DNA of 64,000 bases from JANXQG01 sp963824275 (GCA_963824275.1 CAWGOT010000008.1:248001-312000); one strand, 5' to 3'. Shown: positions 8,115 through 16,538, numbered from the stretch's first letter. Notes: generated from the letters alone by a model not told the origin. Translations and numbers: made by a program.

Positions 8115-9569
8115 ATGGAAGTCAGGGCACGCGTGTTTTCTGCTGCCGTAATCACCGCCTTGCTGTTGGCTGGCTGCGGTGGGAAGGACGATCCCATTAC
8201 AAAGGCCGAGAAGAAAGAGGCCGACAAACCGAGCATCGCCGAGATCAAGTCGATTGCCGAAGAGGGGTTCATCTACGGCCTGCCCATCGTGATGAACTAC
8301 GCAGTCATGTACGAATACTGCGTGGACAAGGACTCGGGCCAGTACAAAGGCCCCTTCAACCAGATCGCCAACGAGGCCCGGGTCTTCACCTACAAGGATA
8401 CGTCAATCATCACGCCGAACAGCGACACGCCGTATTCGTTGCTGTGGCTGGACCTTCGGGCTGAACCTTTCGTGATTTCCGTTCCAGCCGTGGACAAGGA
8501 GCGATACTACTCGGTGATGCTCTGTGACGGGAATACGTTCAACTACGGCTACATCGGCAGTCGTGCGACGGGCAGTGAAGCGGGCGACTACATGGTGGTC
8601 GGTCCTGACTGGAAAGGCGAGACACCCGCTGGCGTGAAGAAAGTCTTCCACTCCACCACGCAGTTTTCGCTCGTTGCCTACCGAACACAACTCTTCAATC
8701 CCGAAGACATGCCCAATGTCGTGAAAGTCCAGTCCGGGTACAAGGCACAGCCGCTTTCCGCCTACCTCCATCAGCCCGCACCACCGCAAGCCCCGGCGAT
8801 CACCTTTCCCAAGATCAACCAGGAGATGGTCAAGGAAAACTTCTTCGAGTACCTTGACTTCGCCCTCCAGTTTGCCCCCGCTGGGCCAGAGGAAAAGGAA
8901 ATCCGTGAGAAGCTGGCCCGCATCGGCATCGGTGCGGGAAAGAAGTTCGACTTCAAGGAACTCAGTCTCGCACATAAGGCCGAAGTCGGGCTCGGCATGA
9001 AGGAGGGCGAGAAGAAGGTCGAAGAGAAGGTTGCCAGCATGGGCAAGGAGATCAATGGCTGGCGAGTGGGATCGGCATTTGGCGGCCGAGACTTTTATCA
9101 CGGCGACTGGCTGCTCCGTGCTGCCGCTGCCAAAGCCGGAATCTACGGCAACGACGCAGTGGAGGCCATGTATCCCATGACCCGTAGCGATGGCATTGGC
9201 CAGCCGCTCGACGGTAGCAAGCACAACTACACGCTTACCTTTACGGCGGGCCAGTTTCCTCCGGTAAACGCCTTTTGGTCGGTGACGATGTACGACGGCA
9301 AGACGCAATTGCTGATCGAAAACCCAATCAACCGCTACCTCATCAACTCGCCCATGCTGCCGAACATGAAGAAAAATGACGACGGTTCGCTTACCCTTTA
9401 CATCCAGAAGGATTCGCCGGGCAAGGACAAGGAATCGAATTGGCTGCCCGCTCCCAATGGTCCGATCTATCTGGTGATGCGACTCTACTGGCCGAAGCCG
9501 GAACCACCGTCGATCCTGCCGCCAGGCGAAGGTACGTGGCAGCCGCCAGCGGTCGTGCAAGCGAAGTAA
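8115..9569 (+). CDS. DUF1254/DUF1214 domain lipoprotein
   Basis: A 484-residue exported lipoprotein. The signal peptide (1-20) ends in the lipobox LLLAGC with the lipidated Cys at 21. Next come a charged linker and a DUF1254 domain at about 45-180, with YGLPIVMNY, the signature TPNSDTPYSLLWLDL and PAVDKERYYSVMLCD. A DUF1214 domain at about 340-475 includes WSVTMYD and a C-terminal RLYWPKPE block. The family is widespread in envelope compartments, but its activity is not established. The start has an AGGAG site 7 bases upstream. It is the only plus-strand gene in the first 12 kb, so it interrupts the minus-strand train. Confidence 0.9.
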   Translation: MEVRARVFSAAVITALLLAGCGGKDDPITKAEKKEADKPSIAEIKSIAEEGFIYGLPIVMNYAVMYEYCVDKDSGQYKGPFNQIANEARVFTYKDTSIITPNSDTPYSLLWLDLRAEPFVISVPAVDKERYYSVMLCDGNTFNYGYIGSRATGSEAGDYMVVGPDWKGETPAGVKKVFHSTTQFSLVAYRTQLFNPEDMPNVVKVQSGYKAQPLSAYLHQPAPPQAPAITFPKINQEMVKENFFEYLDFALQFAPAGPEEKEIREKLARIGIGAGKKFDFKELSLAHKAEVGLGMKEGEKKVEEKVASMGKEINGWRVGSAFGGRDFYHGDWLLRAAAAKAGIYGNDAVEAMYPMTRSDGIGQPLDGSKHNYTLTFTAGQFPPVNAFWSVTMYDGKTQLLIENPINRYLINSPMLPNMKKNDDGSLTLYIQKDSPGKDKESNWLPAPNGPIYLVMRLYWPKPEPPSILPPGEGTWQPPAVVQAK

Positions 9570-9614
9570 TTGCACGGCGAGCGGGCATCTCGACCGGTCG
9601 GCTTACGAACACCA

Positions 9615-9645
9615 GGGCAGGAGCGATACAACGTCGCCCCTGCCC
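9615..9645. terminator. putative bidirectional hairpin terminator
   Basis: GGGCAGG (9615-9621) pairs with CCTGCCC (9639-9645), and inside it GCGA pairs with TCGC, leaving one mismatch and a 7-base loop. It lies between the convergent DUF1254 and AAA+ genes, where a shared terminator is expected. The T tract is short, so this is inference from position and pairing. Confidence 0.5.
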
Positions 9646-9667
9646 CTTTGCCCATTTCCGCCGTAGA

Positions 9668-11160
9668 TCAGTTGTTCGACGGGTCCGCCCGCCGCAGCTT
9701 GCGGCTGGGCTTCACTTGCACCGTGCTGCCCTGATAGATTCCGCTGCTCTCGGCATCCAGGCAACGACCTGACGCCCACGATCGCAACCGCTCGACCGAC
9801 TCGGCGGCCGTGACCGCCACGGGCACGACGTTCTGGGCAGCCGCCGTCAGCGGCAGGTCCAGCAACGCCGCCAAGCGGCAGCATGCCCGGATTTCGGCAC
9901 CCGTCCACTGGTCGTCCTTGGGCTTGGCCTGATCGGCGTCCAGATCGAACAGCTCTCAGGTAGATGTCCCAGATCTTCCGCCGCTGTTCGCTGCTGGGCA
10001 GATCCAGGAAGAAGCACCCATCAAAGCGTTCGGCACGGGAGAACTCCGGCGGCAGCTTGGAGATGTCGTTGCACGTGCAGATCGTGAACACGTCGCTCTG
10101 GTGGTCGTTCAGCCAGGTCAGGAACGTGCCGAACAGCCGGGCCGACACGCCGCTGTCGCCAGAACTCGACGACGCCGGACAGGGCCTTCTCCACTTCATC
10201 CAGAAAGACCACGCACGGCTCCATGGCGTCGATAATCTTCAGGGCCTGGCGGATGTTGGCTTCCGTGCTGCCGACCAGCGAGCCCATGAGCGAGCCGATG
10301 TCGAGGATGAGCGTCGGCCTGCCCGTTTCGGCTCCAAGGGCCTTGGCAAACGCAGACTTGCCCGTGCCCGGCACGCCGAGCAGCAAAACCCCGCGAGGAC
10401 GCCGAAGCGGATCTCGATGGCCTTGACGCCGCATCGCTCGAAGGCAGAAGCTCTTGAGCGATTGCAGCCCGCCAAGGCCATCGAACCGCTCGCCGCCGCG
10501 GTGGAGTTGCAAGAGGCCGCTTTTCTTTAGCGTTTGGGACTTCAGTTCCCAGATCGCGTCGGGCCGGATGTTGCCGTGCCGCACGATGCTCAGGCTGTAC
10601 GCACCCTCAGCCTCATAGCGGGTCAAGCCGGCGGCGGCATCGAGCACCATGTTCAGGTCGTCGCCTTGCGGCAGATCGCCGTCCTCGGTGGCAATGCCGC
10701 GGGCGATCTGCTCAAGCTGGTCGCGGCCGGGCAGGTCGTGGTCCAAGACGACGAAGTGCTTTTCGAGTTCGGCTGGGATTTGCACCACCGGCGACAGGAT
10801 GACGATGAACGTGCGATTGGCCTTGCCGGTGCTGATTTGCTTCGCCAGGGCCTGGACGATCTCCGGCGACTGAAGAAAGCGGTGGAAGTTGGCCAGCACG
10901 AGAATGGCCGAGCTATCCGGCGATGCCAAGAGCGTTGATCGAGCGGATAGCGGCCAGCGGATCGCTGCCTCCGGCGTCGGCCGTGTTGGCTGGCCGGGAA
11001 TCTGCAAGCCGCTGGCAATGTCCCAGACGGCCAGCCGCCAGTTTTGGTCGCGGCAAAGCTGGGCGATCTCGGCCAGGGCGTCGTCATGCTCATGGGATTG
11101 AATCCAAAGGCCGGTGAAACAGGCGGAGATGTACTCGGTCAGACGTTGAGTGAGTGTCAT
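9668..11160 (-). pseudogene. AAA+ ATPase, Ycf46-like, with two frameshifts
   Basis: Read across two one-base lesions this is a complete protein of about 495 residues. The N-terminal ~230 residues form a Ycf46-type non-catalytic domain (GLWIQSHEHDDALAEIAQL). The AAA+ core follows: Walker A GVPGTGKSA, Walker B CVVFLDEVEKAL, sensor-1-like ICTCNDISKLPPEFSRAERFD and a C-terminal lid ending DPSNN. An extra base near 10168 breaks the frame just after Walker B, and another near 9955 breaks it in the lid. Both flanking frames keep family-like sequence, so the lesions are recent or sequencing errors. It starts at ATG 11160, downstream of the HTH, DUF2997 and DUF1257 genes. ATPases of this family are associated with photosynthesis genes in cyanobacteria, but their role outside that group is unknown. 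Confidence 0.8.
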
Positions 11161-11196
11161 GGGTTCTCCTTGAAGAGTGGTGATGACCAGAAGCGG

Positions 11197-11605
11197 TCAC
11201 AGGCGGATCGACGGAGCGATCACGATTCGTCGCCGCCGTCCGGTGCGGCGTTCGATGAACTTGTCCAGGTCGGACTTGCGGTAGCGGGTCTTGCTCCCCA
11301 CCTTGACGAACGGCAACGAGTAGCGTCCCGTGCATTTCCAGACGGCGAGGGTCTCGGACCTTTACGCCAAGATATTCGGCGGCTTGCTGCCGCGTCATAA
11401 GTTCGGGAACGCGGCTGGATTCAACCTTGGCGGTGGCGTCGACTTTGCCGATTGCTTCGACCGCGTCAGCTGTCCGGTGGGTTGTGGCGATGAACAGGTC
11501 AGCGGTAGCTTGCAGCACTTCCGCCACGGACTTGGCTGCTGCGTCGATCCGAAGTCTGAGTTGCTCGCGAAGATGCTTCACCTCATCGTAGGTGGGGCGT
11601 TTCAT
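11197..11605 (-). pseudogene. helix-turn-helix (excisionase-like) protein with one frameshift
   Basis: The first ~82 codons give a helical N-terminus and the start of an HTH_17 domain (MTRQQAAEYLGVK). A single extra base (C at 11353 on the plus strand) then shifts the frame. The remaining domain is intact in the next frame as TLAVWKCTGRY, LPFVKVGSKTRYRKSDL and DKFIERRTGRRR, ending at 11197. Corrected length is about 135 residues. Such domains bind DNA and often act as recombination directionality factors or local regulators. It lies between DUF2997 and the AAA+ ATPase and probably belongs to the same operon. Confidence 0.75.
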
Positions 11606-11617
11606 GGCACCTCCTGC

Positions 11618-11809
11618 CTATGTCCGTTGCTGCTGTTGCTGATCGACCACGGCCGTCTGATGGAACTCAGCGGTGAGCGTTTCGCTCGTCCGCTGGCCGA
11701 GAGCCTGTTCGATGAACATGCTCGCATCGCGGCAGGACGAGCCTGCGAACCCCTTCGTCGTGACGGAGGTTTCGCCCTTGGGGCTGACGGTAATCTCGAT
11801 TGTCTTCAT
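11618..11809 (-). CDS. DUF2997 domain protein
   Basis: A 63-residue protein with the DUF2997 pattern: IEITVSPKGETSVTTKGFAGSSC followed by EQALGQRTSETLTAEFH. It starts at ATG 11809 and overlaps the DUF1257 stop by 4 bases (ATGA), so the two are translationally coupled. The family repeatedly occurs beside DUF1257 and Ycf46-like ATPases in cyanobacteria and some bacteria. Its biochemical role is unknown. A poly-Gln tail (QQQQQRT) is unusual. Confidence 0.8.
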   Translation of the reverse strand: MKTIEITVSPKGETSVTTKGFAGSSCRDASMFIEQALGQRTSETLTAEFHQTAVVDQQQQQRT

Positions 11810-12174
11810 GCTGCTGCTCCTACCTGGACCGTGAGCTTGATGGAACCGTCAGCCAGTTGGCTTTCGGTGACGAAATGGCCCTTGCGGCGAGCTTCGATCT
11901 TCACTTTCTCTGCCGCGTAGGCTTGGAGCAGACGGTCAAGCTCTTTCGCGTCGCCCCAGTAGCCGTTCATATTGTCGTATGCCAGTTCACCGCTGGCGAC
12001 GTTCGCGACGACCGGATAGTTCCAGTCCGGCAACTGCACGGCAAGGCCCTCGACTTCGCGGTCGTAAAGCTCGGTCTTGCCTTGCACCGGGGCGGGCAGC
12101 CGCAGACGATCGCACGCGGCACGGACGGCGTGCTCGTCGCGGACCTCCGTCTTGATGGTAACTGTGTGGCTCAA
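11806..12174 (-). CDS. DUF1257 (Ycf35-like) protein, TTG start
   Basis: The start is placed at TTG 12174 (SHTVTIKTEVRDEHAV). An AGGAG ribosome-binding site lies 8 bases upstream, and the family normally begins 'MSH-TTIKT'. This gives 122 residues; longer in-frame extensions are not needed. The body matches DUF1257/Ycf35: AACDRLRLPAPVQGKTELYD, LPDWNYPVV and KELDRLLQAYA. It is the first gene of the DUF1257-DUF2997-HTH-AAA+ cluster. Ycf35 is also found in plastid and cyanobacterial genomes, but its function remains unestablished. Confidence 0.8.
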   Translation of the reverse strand: MSHTVTIKTEVRDEHAVRAACDRLRLPAPVQGKTELYDREVEGLAVQLPDWNYPVVANVASGELAYDNMNGYWGDAKELDRLLQAYAAEKVKIEARRKGHFVTESQLADGSIKLTVQVGAAA

Positions 12175-12278
12175 CGTACTTTCTCCTATGGTTCGTAATG
12201 GAAAGGGGCAATAGTCCGTTCGTTCGCTGCCCGTCGTGGCGATTACGCATCGTATCAATATGCTTAAAAAATCAGCCT

Positions 12279-12306
12279 TTGACATCAATGCAAAAAGACC
12301 TATGTT
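12279..12306 (+). promoter_or_regulatory. candidate sigma-70 promoter for the pilin gene
   Basis: TTGACA (12279-12284), a 16-base spacer and TATGTT (12301-12306) form a good -35/-10 pair pointing at the pilin gene, leaving a leader of about 70 bases. Inside the leader, TTGCGGG (12332-12338) and CCCGCAA (12342-12348) form a perfect 7-bp hairpin with a TTT loop. Confidence 0.5.
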
Positions 12307-12381
12307 TCACACAAAGGGGCAATGCAAAGCGTTGCGGGTTTCCCGCAAGCCTACTCCGATACGAAATGAGGGAGCGGCAGA

Positions 12382-12555
12382 ATGAAAGCGTTGTTCTCCG
12401 CCGTGCGGTCGCTTCTAGCTGAGGAAGCCGGCCCTACCGCAGTCGAATATGCCGTTATGCTTTCGCTGATCGTCTGCGTTTGCATGGTGGCTATCACGTC
12501 GATTGGCAGTAATGCCAGCAGCGTGTTCTCCAACGTCTCCAATTCGATTCACTGA
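12382..12555 (+). CDS. flp: Flp/Fap-type pilin subunit
   Basis: A 57-residue prepilin. A short basic leader (MKALFSAVRSLLAEEAG) precedes the processing site; cleavage is expected after the Gly before PTAVEYAVML. A single hydrophobic helix (about 24-42) is followed by a Ser/Asn-rich tail. This is the Flp pilin of type IVb (Tad) systems, which assembles into adhesive pili. No tad assembly genes are near, so the partner machinery must be elsewhere. A GGGAG site precedes the ATG. It is divergent from the DUF1257 cluster and has its own promoter. Confidence 0.85.
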   Translation: MKALFSAVRSLLAEEAGPTAVEYAVMLSLIVCVCMVAITSIGSNASSVFSNVSNSIH

Positions 12556-12605
12556 GTCTTGACCGTTGGCGAACTGGGAATTACTGCTGTCGGCAATGCG
12601 TTCGC

Positions 12606-13229
12606 CTACGGTGCCCTGATTGCTACCGGCTCAGCGGAACTGGTCGGCTTGGCTTCGGTCGGTGCCTCTTGCCAGGTTACCTTCACGTCCCAGCCTAGCT
12701 GCTCGTACAGGGCTGAGATTACGATTTCTGCGGCTCGCTTGGCTTGATCGATATTCTCTTTCGAGCCGGCAGCCTGAGCGACTAGCCGCTGGGCCTGAAG
12801 CATTACTTCGTCGCGGAGGCGGTCCTGGTCGGTGTGCCACGGAATCCAGGTGGTCGTTCTGACCTCCCAGGTCTTGGTTTTCTCGTGATCGACGCGGGCT
12901 TGCAGGATTTCCGGCTGCGGCAGGCGGATGGTGGCACGCCTCGCGGTTTCGTCTTTCTCGCTGATGATTGCCTTGCCGAGGTTCACCGCAATCAGCGAAT
13001 CGCCGCGGATCAGCCAGGCCCCGCGAGAACTGCCCGTTTCAGCGGTCAATACGTCAACGACGCAGACGCGACCGGTACAGAGCTGCGAAAGGCGTTCGAG
13101 CCGCTCGATAGTCGGTCCCGTAGATGATACGATCGGCGGCGGCGGTTCAACACGACGTTGACGGTTCCAGAGCAGCAAGCCGGCGAAGGCGGCAAGCAGC
13201 AAGATTGCGAGGATGAGAATGGTTTTCAC
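12606..13229 (-). CDS. DUF4230 domain membrane-anchored protein
   Basis: A 207-residue protein starting at GTG 13229, which overlaps the TGA of the upstream gene (GTGA). An N-terminal membrane anchor at 3-21 (ILILAILLLAAFAGLLLW) is followed by a linker and a periplasmic domain resembling DUF4230: ERLSQLCTGRVCVVDVLT, RGDSLIAVNLGKA and IRLPQPEILQARVD. A helical C-terminus follows. The family function is unknown. It is convergent with the pilin gene; the two stop codons are only about 50 bases apart. Confidence 0.7.
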   Translation of the reverse strand: MKTILILAILLLAAFAGLLLWNRQRRVEPPPPIVSSTGPTIERLERLSQLCTGRVCVVDVLTAETGSSRGAWLIRGDSLIAVNLGKAIISEKDETARRATIRLPQPEILQARVDHEKTKTWEVRTTTWIPWHTDQDRLRDEVMLQAQRLVAQAAGSKENIDQAKRAAEIVISALYEQLGWDVKVTWQEAPTEAKPTSSAEPVAIRAP

Positions 13230-13582
13230 GGTCCCTCCTTGTTGTCGGGCGGCGGCGGAGTTTCGGCCTGGTAGCCCGTCTCGGACGCCGACCAGTGGAT
13301 CGGCTTCGGCGGGTCAGGCTGCTTCGAGCAACCGACGCAGGCGACGACGGCAGCCGCGAGAGCTAGGACGATCCTGAAGGCAGGCGGCATGAGTTTCATC
13401 GTCGACATCACGGTCACGATGTCGGGGAGTAACGCGAGGGTGACGAGCAGAGCGATCGGTGCAAATGACAACGCGGTAGTCATAGATTCCTTTCGCGGAA
13501 GGTACTGAAAGAGGCGTTGGCGAAAGAGCCACGCGAGGATGGAAACGACGAGAATCGAGGCAAGCAGGATGAGGGTGGTCAT
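13226..13582 (-). CDS. small membrane protein with internal lipoprotein-like segment
   Basis: From ATG 13582 this is a 118-residue frame. A membrane segment (4-20) is followed by a second hydrophobic region (about 37-60) and then a third (70-84) ending in the lipobox-like ACVGC. The tail is Pro-rich. Two readings are possible: one three-segment protein, or a separate 57-residue lipoprotein starting at ATG 13399 (MKLMPPAFRIVLALAAAVV). The lipobox favours the second. It is coupled to the DUF4230 gene. Confidence 0.5.
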   Translation of the reverse strand: MTTLILLASILVVSILAWLFRQRLFQYLPRKESMTTALSFAPIALLVTLALLPDIVTVMSTMKLMPPAFRIVLALAAAVVACVGCSKQPDPPKPIHWSASETGYQAETPPPPDNKEGP

Positions 13583-13690
13583 GGTTTTACCTTTCGAGTT
13601 GGAAGTGGGCTCGGCAAGACACAGGTTTACTATGCCGTGCCGGGTTCGAAGATTGAGAGGTCGAGAGAAGCGGGCTTTCGAGCAGCCCGA

Positions 13691-13714
13691 GATTTTATTA
13701 TCAAGAATAAAATC
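13691..13714. repeat. perfect AT-rich inverted repeat
   Basis: GATTTTATT and AATAAAATC (9 bp arms) with the 6-base loop ATCAAG. It may be an operator or part of a bidirectional terminator. No T tract follows. Confidence 0.6.
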
Positions 13715-13935
13715 TGAGGGTTTTGGCAGTGACCCCCAAAATAGGGCATTTAAGCCCCTGGAGGTCGGGAAGGCTCTGTTGGTCGGGTTAGCCCCAAAAG
13801 TCGCCCCAGCGAGCGTCCTGCTGCTTATAAAGGGGTATCCAGGCGGCTGGCTGGCAGGGTCCGGCAAGCCTGAGATAGGAGGTGGCTGAGAAAGGGTTAG
13901 ATTCATTACCCGAAAGAAAAGAAATTTTTTGGGAG

Positions 13936-13963
13936 GTTCTTTCTTTCGATAGAAAGAAAGAAC
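13936..13963. repeat. perfect 12-bp hairpin with GATA loop
   Basis: GTTCTTTCTTTC and GAAAGAAAGAAC flank a GATA loop. It follows a GAAAGAAAAGAAATTTTTT stretch, so the local sequence is strikingly purine/pyrimidine biased. A terminator or regulatory stem-loop is possible. Confidence 0.6.
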
Positions 13964-14134
13964 AGGGAATAAACAGGTTCAAACCGTTCCCCGCCTTCTA
14001 CATCAGTTCAGGACCTAGCACGACCGCCAACGGTGGCCTTCCTGCATGACTGGTGCTAGACTAGACCGCACGGTGTTTCGCGAAGCGATCGACTTCGCGG
14101 CCAGTTTCAGCCTTTAGCAGGAAGGGAGCACGAC

Positions 14135-14758
14135 ATGACTCGGTTGTCTTATTTCGCAGGCATAGTCTTCGCTGCGGTTCTGGTCCTTGGCACAGCCGTC
14201 TATGGTGGAGAACCCAAGGAGCCCGCTCAGAAGCTCACCGACGCCGACAGCGGCAAGACCGTCAAGGTGAAGGTCGGCGACTTGGTGGCGATCTCGCTCA
14301 AGGGCAATCCCACGACAGGCTATAGCTGGCGAACGGCCAAACTCGACGGAAAATCCGTCGAGCAGTCCGGCGATCCGACGTACACGGTCGATGCCCACCA
14401 GCCAGGCATGGTGGGCGTCGGTGGAAAGTTCGTGTTCACCTTCAAGGCCACTAAAGCCGGCAAGACGCAGATCAGCCTCGAATACGTCCGCCCTTGGGAG
14501 AAGAACACGAAGCCTGTGAATACCTTCGCTGTGACCGTCGAAGTCGAAAGAGAAATAGAGAGCAAGACGATCATGCCCGAACCCAACACCAAAGGCAAAT
14601 TTCCGCTGACGATCTACATGGACGCCGATCTTGCCAAGCGGCTGGCGGTGGCTGCGGAAGCCCAGAAGCAGCCCGCCGAGAATCTGGTCATCACCATGAT
14701 GGACAGAAGCCTCCCTCGGCTCCAGACCGGTTCTAAAGAGAAGATTCCGTACACGTAG
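14135..14758 (+). CDS. chagasin-like inhibitor (I42) fused to ribbon-helix-helix-like tail
   Basis: A 207-residue secreted protein. The signal peptide (1-24) ends near VYGG. A chagasin/ICP domain (about 40-135) has the three inhibitory-loop motifs: NPTTGYSW, GVGGKFVFTF and the RPW loop (YVRPWE). This family binds papain-like cysteine proteases. After a short linker, residues 148-200 instead resemble a ribbon-helix-helix DNA-binding domain (PLTIYMDADLAKRLAVAAEA). The junction contains an ATG at 14573, so the tail could also be a separate in-frame product. Exported inhibitor plus DNA-binding tail is unexpected. Confidence 0.75.
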   Translation: MTRLSYFAGIVFAAVLVLGTAVYGGEPKEPAQKLTDADSGKTVKVKVGDLVAISLKGNPTTGYSWRTAKLDGKSVEQSGDPTYTVDAHQPGMVGVGGKFVFTFKATKAGKTQISLEYVRPWEKNTKPVNTFAVTVEVEREIESKTIMPEPNTKGKFPLTIYMDADLAKRLAVAAEAQKQPAENLVITMMDRSLPRLQTGSKEKIPYT

Positions 14759-14888
14759 AGGGGCGGCGTCGCCGGCATCGCGGCAATCGTCGCTTGACGC
14801 AGCATGATTGTCTCCGGTTTGCGGGTGGGCTCTGGCGGCGGCCAGACTTAGAAGATATTGCCGCCGCCAAAGCCCGCATTTAGGCCGA

Positions 14889-15494
14889 CTACGCGGCGTT
14901 GCCTTCGTTGAAGTCGGTCCATGAGTCTTTGAGGGACCGCCGCAACTGGGAGATCCTGCCGTCGCTTACGCCGAACTTGCGGGCGGCGTCGGCGGTGCGG
15001 TTGCCGAGAGAAAGGAACTGGGCGACCTTGCGATCACGGCGAGGCAAAGAGTGGAGCCAGGCGTCGAAGTCGAGTTTGGTGCGGACGATGTCGAACGGTC
15101 CTGCGGTTTTGTCTTCGACGAGGACTTCGCACCACGCGTTCTCGTCGTCTTTCTGGCGATGGTCAAGCGATTCGACCTTGAAGGATTTCAGCCGCTGAGC
15201 GTACGGCGACAGCACTTCGTGACAGCAAAGCCGGCCGCCGACACGGCGACCGTCGTTGATCTGGGCAGTGGCGTAGCGAGCCAGGACGGACGGGTAGGCA
15301 AGGTCCATTTTTCCGCGGCGAACGAGTGCTTTGAATGCGACAAGTGCATTCGCGATCGTCTCTTGAATGCAGTCCTGGCGGGCTTCGCCACGCAGATGCC
15401 GGAAGGCGAACTTGGCGTGGGCGACGATTGCGGGAAGCATGGCGAGAAAGACGCGATGCCAACGGGGCGACGGGCAAGCAGCAGAGCAAACCAT
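14889..15494 (-). CDS. sigma-factor-like HTH protein
   Basis: It starts at ATG 15494, preceded by GGAGGT; the longer frame to 15578 has no ribosome-binding site. The 201 residues contain a helical N-terminal region (FRHLRGEARQDCIQETIANAL) comparable with sigma region 2. A C-terminal helix-turn-helix comparable with sigma region 4 follows (LPRRDRKVAQFLSLGNRTADAARKFGVSDGRISQLRRSL). The serine-rich GVSDGRISQLRR recognition helix matches planctomycete sigma-like proteins I have seen. It probably regulates transcription; its target is unknown. Confidence 0.7.
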   Translation of the reverse strand: MVCSAACPSPRWHRVFLAMLPAIVAHAKFAFRHLRGEARQDCIQETIANALVAFKALVRRGKMDLAYPSVLARYATAQINDGRRVGGRLCCHEVLSPYAQRLKSFKVESLDHRQKDDENAWCEVLVEDKTAGPFDIVRTKLDFDAWLHSLPRRDRKVAQFLSLGNRTADAARKFGVSDGRISQLRRSLKDSWTDFNEGNAA

Positions 15495-15813
15495 GAGGTG
15501 ACCTCCGAGATTACAAGGCCAGCCCAGCCGGAGCGGCCTTAGGGTGAGTGGGGAAAAATACGCCATCGAAGGCCGCAAAGCCCGAAAACGGGCGGGTTTT
15601 GCGTCCTTGTGATGGCTAAAGGGCTTGTTCGAGTTATAATGCCGCGAAAATGGCTGAAATTAAGGGGATTTTCCTGCAATAGGCTCGTTTGGGGGACGAT
15701 TGCAGGCGGCGGGCGGCGGGAGTAGGATGCTGGCGTGGGCTGTGGGCTGCATCTACATCTCGATTGACGAGGCGGGCAACCTGCACCATACCATGTCATG
15801 CTACTGAGCCTCC
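15495..15813. other. intergenic region, no gene supported
   Basis: Divergent spacer between the sigma-like gene and the small genes at 15814. I see only short frames with low-complexity text and no strong terminator. The sequence around 15640-15670 is A/T-rich enough to hold a promoter. Confidence 0.5.
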
Positions 15814-16038
15814 ATGCCCAGAGACAGAAGACAGAAACGCGACCTGCACGCTCTCGACGCCGAGGGAATGGTCCTGTGCAGTCCTCGCGACAAGGAAGCC
15901 GCCCATCGGGCTCAAATGGAGGGCATTGCTACCGAGGATCGCAGTGCGGTGACGTGCCGGAAGTGCTTGTCGTTGCTGCCCAAGCTTGCGACCGGCAGAA
16001 CCGGTACGACCGATACCGGTGCAACAAAGGAGAATTGA
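15814..16038 (+). CDS. hypothetical protein with CxxC, 74 aa
   Basis: ATG at 15814 (MPRDRRQKRDLHALDAEG). A single CRKC pair with Cys22 could bind a metal. The stop is followed 4 bases later by the TPR lipoprotein start, so the two are probably co-transcribed. Charged, soluble, unknown. Confidence 0.5.
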   Translation: MPRDRRQKRDLHALDAEGMVLCSPRDKEAAHRAQMEGIATEDRSAVTCRKCLSLLPKLATGRTGTTDTGATKEN

Positions 16039-16041
16039 CCC

Positions 16042-16504
16042 ATGCAAACGAAGATCCTATTTGTCGTGCTTTTTGTCTTGGCGATCGCCGGCTGCAAGAG
16101 TGAAGCCGAACGGGCGTGCCAGCAAGGCGAGGAAGCTTTTGCTAAAGGCCAATGGGATGAGGCTGTCGCCCATTATCGGAAAGCACTGGAGATCAGGCCG
16201 GACTACGCGGAAGCACACGTCAAACTCGGTAATGTTCTGACCAGCGGTGGACAGGTGGACGAGGCCATTGCCCATTACCAGAAGGCACTGCAAATCAACC
16301 CCGACTACGCGGAAGCCCACAATTACTTGGGGTTGGCTTTGGCCGGTCGCGGGCGGGTCGATGAGGCGATCGCTCATTACCGGATGGCCGTGGAGCATCA
16401 AGCCCGACTACGCGGCGGCCCGCAAAAACCTCGACGCGGCACAAGCGGGCACAAAGAGCAAGGCGGAGCCCGGCGAGAATCCAGGAAAGCAAGAGGCGAA
16501 GTGA
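16042..16504 (+). pseudogene. TPR-repeat lipoprotein with one frameshift
   Basis: The signal peptide ends in the lipobox IAGC (Cys at 18). At least two full 34-residue tetratricopeptide repeats follow, with the typical ALEIRPDYAEAH and ALQINPDYAEAH boundary. One extra base near 16396 shifts the frame in the third repeat; the next frame continues correctly as IKPDYAAARKNLDAAQ to the stop at 16504. Corrected length is about 153 residues. TPR lipoproteins mediate protein-protein contacts at the envelope. The lesion may be a sequencing error because the repeat is otherwise perfect. Confidence 0.8.
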
Positions 16505-16538
16505 ACGGGTCGATGGCGGCAAGCCGAAGAGCGAAATC

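Larger units (their letters stand above)
13583..14134. other. 550-base intergenic region with two perfect hairpins
   Basis: No gene is supported here; the long minus frame looks anonymous. Two perfect inverted repeats stand out and are listed separately (13691-13714 and 13936-13963). The 3' half likely carries the promoter of the inhibitor gene at 14135. Confidence 0.6.

Noticed and set aside
8403..9575. 390-codon minus-strand frame opposite the DUF1254 gene
   Set aside because: The plus-strand DUF1254 protein has clear domain motifs and a lipobox; the opposite frame has no family character.
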